64,000 bases of DNA from Peptoniphilus_A sp001811425 (GCF_001811425.1 NZ_KV804698.1:40634-104633), one strand, 5' to 3'; counted from the first letter of the stretch, positions 8,053-16,453 are shown. Translations and numbers: made by a program. Notes: generated by a model from the letters alone, not told the origin.

Positions 8053-9189
8053 ATGGCATATTTAATTTCTGAAGAAGCAAAGGACTTGCTTTTAGATGTT
8101 AGAAACTTCTGCGAAAAGGAAGTTGTTGAAGTTTGTAAGGAAGCAGACAGAAGTGGCGAATGGCCAGAAGACTTATACGAAATGGCAAAGGAACAAGGAT
8201 ATTTTGCCCTTGAAGTGCCAGAAGAATTAGGTGGGCCTGGTCTTTCAAGAGTGGATATAGCCGCTCTATTTGAAGAAATGGCAAAGGCTGACGCTGGTTT
8301 TGCCACTACTATTTCTGCATCAGGACTTGGCATGAAGCCAGTTCTTATTGCAGGAAGCGAAGAGCAAAAAAATTATATTGCTGACATAGCTATGGAAGGC
8401 GGACTTGGTGCCTTCTGTCTTACTGAACCAGGTGCTGGTTCTGATGCAAGCTCAGGAACTACTACTGCTGTAAAAGATGGCGACGAATATGTGATTAACG
8501 GAAGAAAGTGCTTCATCACTAATGGTGCTGTTGCATCTTATTATTGTATTACTGCCTCAACTGATAAATCTAAGGGAGTAAAGGGACTTTCTATGTTCTT
8601 AGTGCCAGCAGGAACTCCTGGTCTAAGCTCAGGCAAGGAAGAAGACAAGATGGGAATTAGAACTTCTAATACAACTGATGTTGTCCTTGAAGATTGCAGA
8701 ATTCCTGCATCAAATCTTATTGGCGAAGAAGGCAAGGGCTTTTCTATTGCCATGAAGACTCTTGACCAAGCTAGGGCTTGGATGGGTTGTATAGCTGTTG
8801 GTATCGCTCAAAGAGGAATTGACGAAGCTAAAAAATATACAGATGAAAGAATCCAATTTGGCAAAGCTATTAATGCAAATCAAGCTATTCAATTTAAACT
8901 AGCTGATATGGACATTCAAACAGAAGTTGCAAGACAAATGGTTGCCAATGCACTTACAAGAATGGACATGGGCCTAAGCTACAATAGAGAGTCTGCAATT
9001 GCAAAATGCTTTGCATCTGATATAGCTATGAGAGTGGCAGAAGATGCCATTCAATTATTTGGCGGTTATGGCTATAGCAGAGAATATCCTGTTGAAAAAC
9101 TTTTAAGAGATGCAAAGATCTTCCAAATTTTTGAAGGTACTAACGAAATTTTGAGAATTGTTGTTGCTAATAATTTATTGAGAGGTTAA
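8053..9189 (+). CDS. Acyl-CoA dehydrogenase
   Basis: 378 residues, normal size. A flavoprotein that interconverts acyl-CoA and enoyl-CoA with Etf as electron partner. Family signatures are visible: CLTEPGAGSDASS in the FAD/substrate loop, FITNGAVASYY, the helix DERIQFGKAINANQAIQFKL, and QLFGGYGYSREYPVEKLLRD. The catalytic glutamate is in IFEGTNEI close to the C-terminus, the position used by short-chain (butyryl-CoA type) enzymes. AAGGGGA precedes the start. It lies 22 bases after glcD and 2 bases before etfB, so all are surely co-transcribed. A butyryl-CoA or acryloyl-CoA role in lactate fermentation is plausible, but chain length cannot be fixed by reading alone. Confidence 0.9.
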   Translation: MAYLISEEAKDLLLDVRNFCEKEVVEVCKEADRSGEWPEDLYEMAKEQGYFALEVPEELGGPGLSRVDIAALFEEMAKADAGFATTISASGLGMKPVLIAGSEEQKNYIADIAMEGGLGAFCLTEPGAGSDASSGTTTAVKDGDEYVINGRKCFITNGAVASYYCITASTDKSKGVKGLSMFLVPAGTPGLSSGKEEDKMGIRTSNTTDVVLEDCRIPASNLIGEEGKGFSIAMKTLDQARAWMGCIAVGIAQRGIDEAKKYTDERIQFGKAINANQAIQFKLADMDIQTEVARQMVANALTRMDMGLSYNRESAIAKCFASDIAMRVAEDAIQLFGGYGYSREYPVEKLLRDAKIFQIFEGTNEILRIVVANNLLRG

Positions 9190-9191
9190 GA

Positions 9192-9959
9192 ATGAATATT
9201 TTAGTATGTATAAAAGAAGTGCCTGATGATTCAGTTGCAGTTTCTGTCCAAGGGGACAGAGCTGCAATAGATTCCATCACACCTGTTGTTAATGCCTTTG
9301 ACACTTATTCCCTAGAAATGGCTGTAAGGTTAAAGGAAGAAGTTGAAGGACAAGTAACTGTTCTTTCTATTGGCGGTGAAGATGTTAAAAATTCACTTAA
9401 AAACTGTCTAGCTGTTGGAGCTGACAAGGCTTACTTAGTAAAGCGTGATGATTATAGAAGTCTTGACGCAAAAATGATTACAGAAATTCTTATGGGAGCA
9501 AAGGCGAAATTGGAAGAAGAACTTGGCAAATTTGACCTTGTATGCTTTGGTAAAGAAACAACTGATGCTGAAGGCTCACAAGTTGGAGTTTATTTTGCCA
9601 ATAAATCTGATCTTGGCGTTGTCACATCTGTTATCGAAATGAAATTAGATGGGGACAAGCTAATCACTAAGCAAGAAATTGACGGTGGCTATAGAGAAGT
9701 TGAAACAAAAACTCCATGCGTTGTAACTATTGCTAAGCCAGATTATGAACCAAGATACCCTACTATAAAATCAAAAATGGCTGCAAGAAGACAAAAGATT
9801 GAAGACTTTGAAGTTACTTGTGACTCTTCTTTAACTCTTGAAGAGATTAAGGACTTTGAACCTAAGAAGAGGGAAGCTGGAGTTAAGATTCAAGAAGAAG
9901 AGCCAGAAGATAGCGTAGCAAAGGCTATTGCAATCATGAAGGAACAAAAGGTTTTATAG
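9192..9959 (+). CDS. etfB: Electron transfer flavoprotein beta subunit (first copy)
   Basis: 255 residues. Forms a heterodimer with EtfA and carries AMP or, in bifurcating forms, a second FAD. The typical start MNILVCIKEVPD, the middle KETTDAEGSQVGVYFA, and the signature region VVTIAKPDYEPRYPTI near residue 180 (family pattern for EtfB) are all present. It starts 2 bases after the acyl-CoA dehydrogenase stop and ends 9 bases before etfA. Its nucleotide-binding loop (TDAEGSQVG) differs from the second copy at 13276-14073 (MDGDTGQVG), which suggests that the two Etfs serve different dehydrogenases. Confidence 0.92.
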   Translation: MNILVCIKEVPDDSVAVSVQGDRAAIDSITPVVNAFDTYSLEMAVRLKEEVEGQVTVLSIGGEDVKNSLKNCLAVGADKAYLVKRDDYRSLDAKMITEILMGAKAKLEEELGKFDLVCFGKETTDAEGSQVGVYFANKSDLGVVTSVIEMKLDGDKLITKQEIDGGYREVETKTPCVVTIAKPDYEPRYPTIKSKMAARRQKIEDFEVTCDSSLTLEEIKDFEPKKREAGVKIQEEEPEDSVAKAIAIMKEQKVL

Positions 9960-9968
9960 GAGGAAAAG

Positions 9969-10940
9969 ATGAAAAATATATTAACTTATATAGAAATTAA
10001 AGAGGATGCTCCTATTAAACTTTCTTTAGAAGCTCTTTCTAAGGCAAGTGAAATTGCAGTTGAAAAGGGAACTAAATCTCTTGCTTTAATTACAGAAGAA
10101 TTAAAAGATGATGAATTAAATAAATTAAGAGGAGCAGGAGCAGAAGACATTATAGTGGTAAAAAGAGATGCCTACAATATGGAAGACTTCTCAAATATTA
10201 TTGTTGAAGTGGCTAAAAAATATGACTGTGAAGACATCTTTATTCCAGGTACACTTGACGGCAAGGACTTGGCTCCAAATGTTGCTGCCACACTTGACAC
10301 AGTTTCTCTTACAAATGTAATGGAAATTAAATTTGAAGGAGAAGATATAATCTTTGTTACTCCTTCTTATGGTGCAACTGTTTTAACTGAATCAAAGCTA
10401 AACAAGGCTCCAAGAATTATCACAGTGAGAGCAGGATCCTTTGACAAGAGAGAGGACCTAAATGGCGCAGGAAATCTTGTAGAAGAAAACATTGATGAAG
10501 TGAAGGACATAAAATCAATCATAAGAGATGTGGTAATGGCAGCAGGTGCTGAAATAAATCTTGAAGATGCACCTATCATTGTAACTTGTGGTAGAGGGGC
10601 ATCATCTGATGAAATTTTCCCACTTGTGAAGGAACTTGCTGATGCTTTTGGTGCTCCAATCTCAGGAACAAGACCTGTAATTGATGATGGAGTTCTACCT
10701 AAGGCTTCACAAATTGGTCAATCTGGTAAAATTGTTTCTCCAGCCCTATACATTGGCTGTGGAGTTTCTGGCGCAGTGCAACACATTTCTGGCATGGAAA
10801 ACTCTGGATTTATCCTAGCAATAAATAAGGATGAAGACGCTCCTATATTTAAGCTAGCTGATGTGGGAATAGTTGGAGATTGTAAAGTTATTCTTCCACT
10901 ACTTATTGAAGAAGTGAAAAAAATTAAAGAAAACGCATAG
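9969..10940 (+). CDS. etfA: Electron transfer flavoprotein alpha subunit (first copy)
   Basis: 323 residues with the C-terminal FAD-binding domain in canonical form: GCGRGASSDEI-like entry (CGRGASSDEIFPLVKEL), then SGTRPVIDDG with the conserved arginine, QIGQSGKIVSP, and LYIGCGVSGAVQHISGM. These hold the electron-carrying FAD. GGAGG precedes the start. Its partner etfB is immediately upstream, and acyl-CoA dehydrogenase and the GlcD-like protein are the obvious electron donors or acceptors. No N-terminal ferredoxin domain is fused. Confidence 0.93.
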   Translation: MKNILTYIEIKEDAPIKLSLEALSKASEIAVEKGTKSLALITEELKDDELNKLRGAGAEDIIVVKRDAYNMEDFSNIIVEVAKKYDCEDIFIPGTLDGKDLAPNVAATLDTVSLTNVMEIKFEGEDIIFVTPSYGATVLTESKLNKAPRIITVRAGSFDKREDLNGAGNLVEENIDEVKDIKSIIRDVVMAAGAEINLEDAPIIVTCGRGASSDEIFPLVKELADAFGAPISGTRPVIDDGVLPKASQIGQSGKIVSPALYIGCGVSGAVQHISGMENSGFILAINKDEDAPIFKLADVGIVGDCKVILPLLIEEVKKIKENA

Positions 10941-10947
10941 GTGACTT

Positions 10948-11298
10948 ATGAACTATTTAAAGGAATTTGTAATATTATGTGTCTGCTTAATGCTTGGAGT
11001 AGTGACTAGACACCTTATAAATTTCCCAATACCTGAAGCTGTATATGGTATGATTTATCTCTTCATAGCCTTTGCAGTTGGAATAATAAAACCCGACGAT
11101 GTTAAAAAGACTTCCAATGGAATTTTACAAAATTTGGCGATTTTGTTTGTGCCAGCAGGCGTTGGCATTATAAATTCCTATGACGAGATAAGGGGAAAGG
11201 CTGGCCTACTCGTGGTTTTAGTAGTCCTTGGCACAGCTATAACAATGGGACTCACTGGTAAAATTATAGAAATTTTACAAAGGAGGAAAGATGTTTAG
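10948..11298 (+). CDS. lrgA: LrgA/CidA-family small membrane protein
   Basis: 116 residues with four hydrophobic segments (for example FVILCVCLMLGVVT and LAILFVPAGVGII); FVPAGVGI is the family's conserved core motif. LrgA-type proteins act with LrgB. Originally described as holin-like, LrgAB homologues in Bacillus subtilis (PftAB) and Streptococcus mutans move pyruvate across the membrane. Its place behind a lactate dehydrogenase supports transport rather than lysis. AGGTGA precedes the ATG, and the stop overlaps lrgB by eight bases. Confidence 0.85.
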   Translation: MNYLKEFVILCVCLMLGVVTRHLINFPIPEAVYGMIYLFIAFAVGIIKPDDVKKTSNGILQNLAILFVPAGVGIINSYDEIRGKAGLLVVLVVLGTAITMGLTGKIIEILQRRKDV

Positions 11299-11983
11299 TA
11301 ACAAATACTTTGGAATCATTTTGACTTTTGCAACTTTTGAAATAGGAAAGATGATAAACAAAAAATTAAAAACTCCTTTGGCTAATCCTCTACTAATATC
11401 CATTGCCCTATGTATCTTATTTTTAAAGGTGACAGGAATACCCTACGAAGATTATAAGCAGGGTGGAGACTTTATAATGTTCTTCATCGCTCCTGCCACA
11501 GTAGCAATGGTTGTTGATTTGTACGAAAATTTGCCCGAATTAAAGAAAAATTTAATCCCTATTCTTTCAGGAACGGTACTTGGCTCTGTAATTGCAATGT
11601 TATTTGTGGTCTTTGTCTTCCACATGGCTGGCTTTGACAAAAACATAGTTGTGTCTGCAACGCCACAATCAATTACAACTGCAATTGCAATTTCTCTTTC
11701 TGAAGAGTATGGCGGCGCCTCTGCCATTACTGCAGTGCTTGTAGTAATAAGAGGGGTGACTGGTGCAGTTATTGCTCCAATGATCATAAAGCTCTTTAGG
11801 ATAAAGGATCCAACAGCACAAGGTGTTGCAATTGGTACATCTTCTCACGCAGTTGGAACATCTGAAGCGAGAAAGCTTGGCGAGATCCAAGGTGCCATGA
11901 GTGGACTTTCAATTGCAGTGGCAGGTCTTGTGACTGTAATCCTAATGCCTCTTGCAATGAAAGTTATAGAAAGCTTATTTTAA
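11291..11983 (+). CDS. lrgB: LrgB/CidB-family membrane protein
   Basis: 230 residues, about the family's usual length, with multiple membrane segments. Conserved LrgB features are seen: the central SATPQSITTAIAISLSEEYGG region and the later GTSSHAVGTSEARKLGEIQGAMSGLS stretch, in which the histidine and glutamate are near-invariant. It probably forms a pyruvate (or lactate) facilitator with LrgA. It is the last gene of the operon; an intrinsic terminator follows at 12016. Confidence 0.88.
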   Translation: MFSNKYFGIILTFATFEIGKMINKKLKTPLANPLLISIALCILFLKVTGIPYEDYKQGGDFIMFFIAPATVAMVVDLYENLPELKKNLIPILSGTVLGSVIAMLFVVFVFHMAGFDKNIVVSATPQSITTAIAISLSEEYGGASAITAVLVVIRGVTGAVIAPMIIKLFRIKDPTAQGVAIGTSSHAVGTSEARKLGEIQGAMSGLSIAVAGLVTVILMPLAMKVIESLF

Positions 11984-12015
11984 GGCGAATGTTGTTTTGA
12001 ACTAAATAAATTTAT

Positions 12016-12053
12016 TAGACCTATTGTCTCCCTCAATAGGTCTATATTTTTTT
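12016..12053 (+). terminator. Terminator of the glcD-lrgB operon
   Basis: Perfect 11-bp stem tagacctattg/caataggtcta (12016-12026 with 12034-12044), then a T-rich run. Confidence 0.9.
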
Positions 12054-12056
12054 GTT

Positions 12057-12183
12057 TTTCTTATTTCAAGTAATCCGACTCACTCGACAATGCTCCCTAT
12101 TCGGTCGCATCGTCTTCCTTCGCTGGATAAGATTTTTCATCAGCTCATGCATCGCTAAGGCTCGCATTCGCTGTGAAAACCTG
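12057..12183 (-). repeat. Terminator-linked intergenic repeat, single inverted copy
   Basis: Read on the minus strand this matches the repeat units at 34408-34737: it contains cacagcgaatgcgagc, gatgaaaaatcttatccagc, accgaatagggagcat and gagtgagtcggatt. As in the array, a ccgagac/gtctcgg terminator hairpin adjoins it (12184-12211). A spurious reading frame of about 60 codons crosses it. It lies between the convergent lrgB and etfA genes. Confidence 0.85.
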
Positions 12184-12211
12184 AAAAAACCGAGACTTGT
12201 CTCGGTTTTTC
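12184..12211. terminator. Bidirectional hairpin ccgagac/gtctcgg
   Basis: aaaaccgaga and tctcggtttt pair around a short loop with A-run and T-run at the two ends. Nearly the same hairpin follows groEL (34381-34407), and the same repeat adjoins both, so hairpin and repeat travel together. Confidence 0.8.
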
Positions 12212-12219
12212 TTATCATT

Positions 12220-12257
12220 AAAAAAGCTTGGTGAGAGTAAAATTTCACCAAGCTTTT
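12220..12257 (-). terminator. Terminator of the second etf operon
   Basis: A 14-bp perfect stem aaaaagcttggtga/tcaccaagcttttt gives a T-run on the minus strand, 15 bases past the etfA stop. Confidence 0.9.
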
Positions 12258-12271
12258 TAAGTTAAATTATT

Positions 12272-13267
12272 TTATTTTCTATTTTTTATTTCTTCTATTA
12301 AGTCTGGAACTATATTAAATAAATCGTCAACTATTCCGTAGGATGCTGTGTTAAATATTGCTGCATCTGGGTCATTGTTGATGGCAATAATTGTTGCAGA
12401 ATTTTCCATGCCCTTTGTGTGTTGGATGGCTCCAGAAATTCCAAGGGCAATGTAGAGGTCTGGTTTTACTTGGACGCCAGTTACACCGACTTGTAGGTCC
12501 TTGTCGCACCAGCCAAGGTCTGTTACAGCTTTAGTTGCTCCAACAGCACCGCCAAGGGCGTCTGCAAGTTCTTCTACTAGGTGCCAGTTTTCTGGGCCGC
12601 CAAGTCCTCTGCCGCCAGATACAACTACCTTTGAATTAAGAAGTTTGTCAAGAAGTGGATTGATGTCAGCTTTTTCAAAATCAATGAATTTTGTCTTAAC
12701 ATCTTCTTCACTTAGTCCAGCTTCTTCTTTTATTATTTCAACTTCTCTTTTTTCGTCGCGAGGAGCTTCTACAAAAGAGCCTCTTCCAATAGTTGCCATC
12801 ATTGTTTCAGATAAAATTCTTACATCGCAGAATAATTTTCCATCAAAGGAAGGTCTAATCCACTTGATGTCAGCCTTATCTTCTGTTAGTTCAACAGCAG
12901 AGCAATCGGCAACAAGTCCAACATGTCTTCTTGCTGAAACTCTTCCTGCCAAGTCACGACCATTGTGGCTTGCTGGCAGCATGACAATTGCTGGATCATA
13001 TTTATCCATTAGGGCTTCCAAAACTTTTGCATAGGCAAGTGTATTGTAATTTTCTAAAAGTTCGTCATCTACTTGGATTACCTTGTCGGCACCGTAGTAG
13101 CCAGATTCCTTTGCAAGCTCGTCATTTTTGTAACCAATTTCAATAGCTACAAGTTCTTTATTTAATTCATCAGAAAGTTCTCTTGCCTTTGACATAGTTT
13201 CTTTAGTAATAAGTGAAAGTGAACCTTCTGAAGCTTCGTTTACTACCCAAATATTTCCTTTTTTCAT
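12272..13267 (-). CDS. etfA: Electron transfer flavoprotein alpha subunit (second copy)
   Basis: 331 residues. The C-terminal FAD domain is recognisable (SGGRGLGGPENW, LYIALGISGAIQHTKGM, IAINNDPDAAIFNTASYGIVDD), so the family is certain. Two positions differ from the usual consensus and from the copy at 9969: the conserved arginine of the SxRxxVD region is lysine (GATKAVTDLGW), and QxGQTGK reads QVGVTGV. Both lie at the electron-carrying FAD and may change its potential. AGGTGA precedes the start. It follows etfB by 8 bases on the minus strand; no dehydrogenase gene is linked, so the partner enzyme is encoded elsewhere. Confidence 0.9.
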   Translation of the reverse strand: MKKGNIWVVNEASEGSLSLITKETMSKARELSDELNKELVAIEIGYKNDELAKESGYYGADKVIQVDDELLENYNTLAYAKVLEALMDKYDPAIVMLPASHNGRDLAGRVSARRHVGLVADCSAVELTEDKADIKWIRPSFDGKLFCDVRILSETMMATIGRGSFVEAPRDEKREVEIIKEEAGLSEEDVKTKFIDFEKADINPLLDKLLNSKVVVSGGRGLGGPENWHLVEELADALGGAVGATKAVTDLGWCDKDLQVGVTGVQVKPDLYIALGISGAIQHTKGMENSATIIAINNDPDAAIFNTASYGIVDDLFNIVPDLIEEIKNRK

Positions 13268-13275
13268 TTTATCAC

Positions 13276-14073
13276 CTACACTAATATTTTCTTATCTTCT
13301 AAGATCTTAATGACTTCTTCTATATTTTCTTTGGCGGAGCCCTTGTCAATAAGGTTTCCTGCTTCAGATTTTCTTGGAGCAGATAAATCTTTTACAATTG
13401 TAAGAGACCCCTTTTGTCCAAGTTTTTCAAGGTCAAGTCCAAGAGAAGATGGAGTCATTTCGTGAATTTCTTTTTCTTTGGCAATGTCGCTTCTCTTTAG
13501 GGCAAACTTTGAAGGTTTATTTACAGAGCCCTTAAGTGCAGATGCAACAAAAGGGGTGGAAAGTTTTACAGTTTCAATGCCTGTGCCAATATTTCTCTTT
13601 ACTTCAAATTCGCCGTCTACATAGTTAATGTCTGAGACATAAGTCACTTGGTTCATGCCAAGTCTTTCTGCAACTTGGGGACCAACTTGTCCAGTGTCGC
13701 CGTCCATTGTTTGATCGCCAGTAAAGATTATGTCGTAGTCTCCAATGGATCTCGCTGCTTCAGCAAGGGCATAGGAAGTTGCTATTGTGTCAGAACCCTT
13801 AAATTCAAGTCCTTCCAATAGGTAGGCTTCTTCTGCACCCATTTGGATACATTCACGCAAATATTTTTCTGCAGATGGTGGTCCCATAGTTAGGACATCA
13901 ATCTGTACATCTTCTTCTACTTGTTCTGATATATTTAATGCAAATTTCAATCCGCATAGGTCAGATGGATTTATTATAGTTTTAATTCCATCTCTAATTA
14001 AGTTATTAGTTTCTGGATCGATTCTCGCATTAGTTGTGTCAGGAACAGTTTTCATCAATAATAATATTTTCAT
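13276..14073 (-). CDS. etfB: Electron transfer flavoprotein beta subunit (second copy)
   Basis: 265 residues with MKILLLMKTVPDTTNARIDP at the start and TGDQTMDGDTGQVGPQVAE in the nucleotide-binding loop, the form common in clostridial Etf partners of butyryl-CoA dehydrogenase. GGAGGA lies just before the ATG. It is the first gene of a two-gene minus-strand operon. A good TGATATAAT extended -10 (14108-14116, minus) is upstream. Whether it binds AMP or FAD cannot be settled by eye. Confidence 0.92.
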   Translation of the reverse strand: MKILLLMKTVPDTTNARIDPETNNLIRDGIKTIINPSDLCGLKFALNISEQVEEDVQIDVLTMGPPSAEKYLRECIQMGAEEAYLLEGLEFKGSDTIATSYALAEAARSIGDYDIIFTGDQTMDGDTGQVGPQVAERLGMNQVTYVSDINYVDGEFEVKRNIGTGIETVKLSTPFVASALKGSVNKPSKFALKRSDIAKEKEIHEMTPSSLGLDLEKLGQKGSLTIVKDLSAPRKSEAGNLIDKGSAKENIEEVIKILEDKKILV

Positions 14074-14107
14074 AGTTCCTCCTAAAATTTATTAATTATT
14101 CATCATA

Positions 14108-14116
14108 ATTATATCA
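14108..14116 (-). promoter_or_regulatory. Extended -10 element for second etf operon
   Basis: On the minus strand the sequence reads TGATATAAT, 35 bases upstream of the etfB start codon. No strong -35 hexamer is seen, consistent with an extended -10 promoter. Confidence 0.45.
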
Positions 14117-14156
14117 TACCCCAAAATGATTAAAGTATTTAACAGTCCTAGATTTA

Positions 14157-14176
14157 ATGAAATTATTTTATTTCAT
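14157..14176. promoter_or_regulatory. Inverted repeat upstream of ABC importer, possible operator
   Basis: Perfect repeat atgaaat-6-atttcat in the divergent region between the second etf operon and the importer, about 30 bases upstream of a TATAAT (14206-14211) that could serve the importer. It could bind a metal-responsive repressor; it does not match the classic Fur box. Confidence 0.35.
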
Positions 14177-14264
14177 AACTTACTTAAAAAATTTTCTATC
14201 TGTATTATAATATATAGAGGGTTATTTGTTTTAAAATAATTAATTTTATAGAAAGGAAGAAAAA

Positions 14265-15428
14265 ATGAAAAATTTAAAGTTTAAAAAGATCCTAAGCCTG
14301 CTTTTGGTTTTTATTATGATGGCAGGAATTTTAGGCGGATGCGGTAAAAAAGAAGATAGCGAAGAAAAAAATACAGGAACAAATAATGTTTCTACAGAAG
14401 AAAAAGTTGCTACAAAAGATGAGGATGGAAGTCACATAGTCACTGACCACGCAGGTCACGAAGTTGAGGTTCCAAATAAAATTGAAAAGATTGTAATTGA
14501 CCAAGTGCCAATTCTTTCAACTTACATGGCATACAATGAAGGCAAGGCTCCTTACATTGTGGGCTATGCTGGTTCTTTAAAGCAAGTTATTTCTGAAACA
14601 GTTTTAAAGGACATGGCACCAGAACTTTTAGATGCAAGTAACACTGTTCAAGGTCAATCAGACATCAATGTGGAAGAAATTATGAAGTTAAAGCCAGATG
14701 TAATTTTCTACAATGCAAAAAACCAAGATAGATACGAAAAGCTATCTAAGACTGGAGTACCATGCATTGGCTTTGTAACTATGGGAGCAGACACTCCTGC
14801 TGACCCAATAAATAGGTATGGAGAGTGGCTAAAGCTTCTTGAAGATGTCTTTGGCGAAAAGGGAAAGATGGATAATTTCTTGGCAGCTGGCAATGATATT
14901 GTTAAGGATGTTGAAGAAAGAATTGCGAAAGTCCCTGATGAAAAAAGACCTAGCGGCATGATCCTTTGGAAGTATCAAGAAGGCACTCCAATTGTTGCTG
15001 GCAAGGGAACTTTTGGCGACTTCTGGCTAAAGAGACTAAAGGTAAAAAATGTGGCAGAAGAAGCAAAGGGCTATGCCAAGGTAAATGTTGAGCAAATTTA
15101 TTCTTGGAACCCAGATGTATTTTATCTTGACGGACCTGGTCTTTTAAATATTAAGACAGAAGATGTCTACAATAATTCTGTAGAGGGTTTTGATTTTTCT
15201 AATTTAAAGTCTGTTAAGGACAAGAGAGTTTACAACTCAAAGCTTGGCATGTGGAACTGGCTTACACCAAATCCAGATGCGCCACTTGTTCTTGCATGGC
15301 TAGCTAGCGAAACTTATCCAGATGCCTTTAAGGACTACGACTTGAAGAAAGTTATTAAAGACTACTACCAAAAATGGTACAATTATGAACTTACTGATGA
15401 ACAAATCGAGGACATGTTTAATATATGA
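14265..15428 (+). CDS. Iron/B12-type ABC transporter substrate-binding lipoprotein
   Basis: 387 residues. A lipoprotein signal peptide (basic start, hydrophobic core, lipobox LGGC with Cys about residue 26) puts it on the outer face of the membrane. A low-complexity acidic linker is followed by a two-lobe Peripla_BP_2 fold joined by a long helix: HEVEVPNKIEKIVI, then LKPDVIFY in the first lobe and WNPDVFYLDGPG in the second. Such proteins deliver siderophores, haem or corrinoids. The stop overlaps the permease start by four bases. The ligand cannot be identified from sequence alone. GAAAGGAAG precedes the start. Confidence 0.88.
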   Translation: MKNLKFKKILSLLLVFIMMAGILGGCGKKEDSEEKNTGTNNVSTEEKVATKDEDGSHIVTDHAGHEVEVPNKIEKIVIDQVPILSTYMAYNEGKAPYIVGYAGSLKQVISETVLKDMAPELLDASNTVQGQSDINVEEIMKLKPDVIFYNAKNQDRYEKLSKTGVPCIGFVTMGADTPADPINRYGEWLKLLEDVFGEKGKMDNFLAAGNDIVKDVEERIAKVPDEKRPSGMILWKYQEGTPIVAGKGTFGDFWLKRLKVKNVAEEAKGYAKVNVEQIYSWNPDVFYLDGPGLLNIKTEDVYNNSVEGFDFSNLKSVKDKRVYNSKLGMWNWLTPNPDAPLVLAWLASETYPDAFKDYDLKKVIKDYYQKWYNYELTDEQIEDMFNI

Positions 15429-16453
15429 TAAAAAAATATTGCACTAGAGATGACGGAAAACTCCGTCTCTCTGTGTATCTTATTTTATTCATTCTTCCCC
15501 TAGTCTGTGCAGTCCTTGCACTTTCTATGGGCAGGATGAAGGTAAATATTTCTGAAATAATAAATTTATTTAAAAATTACATATTAAGAAGAGACTTGGA
15601 CCCTATGATGGAGTCCTTAATTTTTAAGATAAGGCTGCCAAGGATTCTCACTGCCATAATAGTGGGCGCAGGTCTTACTGTGGCAGGCATTGCCTTTCAA
15701 GCTCTCTTTTCAAATCCATTGGCGACACCAGATATACTGGGAGTGACAAGCGCCTCAAGCCTTGGAGCAATTATTGGGATTTTACTTTCTCTTGGCACTA
15801 TGGGCATTCAAGTCCTTGCCCTTGTGACTGGTCTCATTTCAATTTTTATAACCATAAATCTTGTGAGGCGAGATGAGTCCTCCATTGTCATGCTAGTTTT
15901 GGCTGGGATTATTGTATCTTCTCTTGCCAATGCCTTTAGCTCCCTATTAAAATACACAGCTGACCCCATGGACAAGCTGCCACAAATTACTTATTGGCTA
16001 ATGGGAAGCTTTGGCAGGACTTCTTACAAGAACTTAATCTTGGCAGGACCCCTCATTATAATTTCAATTTTTGTAATTTATAAGATGAGCTGGAGTTTAA
16101 ATCTCCTTTCCCTATCAGAGGAAGAGGCAAGGTCTCTGGGTGTAAATGTAAAGAGAACAAGATTTATTTTTATACTGGCCACAACAATAATAACTGCATC
16201 TAGCGTCTCCATTTGCGGGCAAATTGGTTGGATTGGCCTCATCATTCCCCATCTTGTTAGGATGCTCATTGGGGCAAATAATCTTTACACTCTGCCCTTT
16301 GGCATAAGCTTTGGTGCAGCCTTTATGGTCTTAATTGAAGCCCTATCAAGGACAGTTTCTGTAATTGAGCTTCCAATTTCAGTTCTCACTGCAATTATTG
16401 GGGCGCCAATTTTTATAATGCTCATGAGAAGGTCTGGAGGAATATTCAAATGA
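15425..16453 (+). CDS. FecCD-family ABC permease
   Basis: 342 residues of the BtuC/FecCD type, expected to form a homodimer with about ten helices per subunit. Recognisable family patterns are RLPRILTAIIVGAGLTVAGIAFQ, NPLATPDILGVTSASSLGA near residue 100, and GWIGLIIPHLVRMLIG, which precedes the coupling helix contacting the ATPase. It overlaps both neighbours by four bases (ATGA), so translation is coupled throughout the operon. Confidence 0.93.
   Translation: MIKKYCTRDDGKLRLSVYLILFILPLVCAVLALSMGRMKVNISEIINLFKNYILRRDLDPMMESLIFKIRLPRILTAIIVGAGLTVAGIAFQALFSNPLATPDILGVTSASSLGAIIGILLSLGTMGIQVLALVTGLISIFITINLVRRDESSIVMLVLAGIIVSSLANAFSSLLKYTADPMDKLPQITYWLMGSFGRTSYKNLILAGPLIIISIFVIYKMSWSLNLLSLSEEEARSLGVNVKRTRFIFILATTIITASSVSICGQIGWIGLIIPHLVRMLIGANNLYTLPFGISFGAAFMVLIEALSRTVSVIELPISVLTAIIGAPIFIMLMRRSGGIFK

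Noticed and set aside
10948..11983. LrgAB as a prophage holin system
   Set aside because: No lysin or phage genes are nearby; the genes are embedded in a metabolic operon.
12052..12251. Two overlapping frames of about 60 codons on opposite strands
   Set aside because: They run through the intergenic repeat and adjoining terminator hairpins; similar translations appear wherever the repeat occurs, and no ribosome site precedes them.
12501..13034. 177-codon frame antisense to the second etfA
   Set aside because: Serine/proline-rich shadow frame without a start signal; the minus-strand Etf gene is certain.
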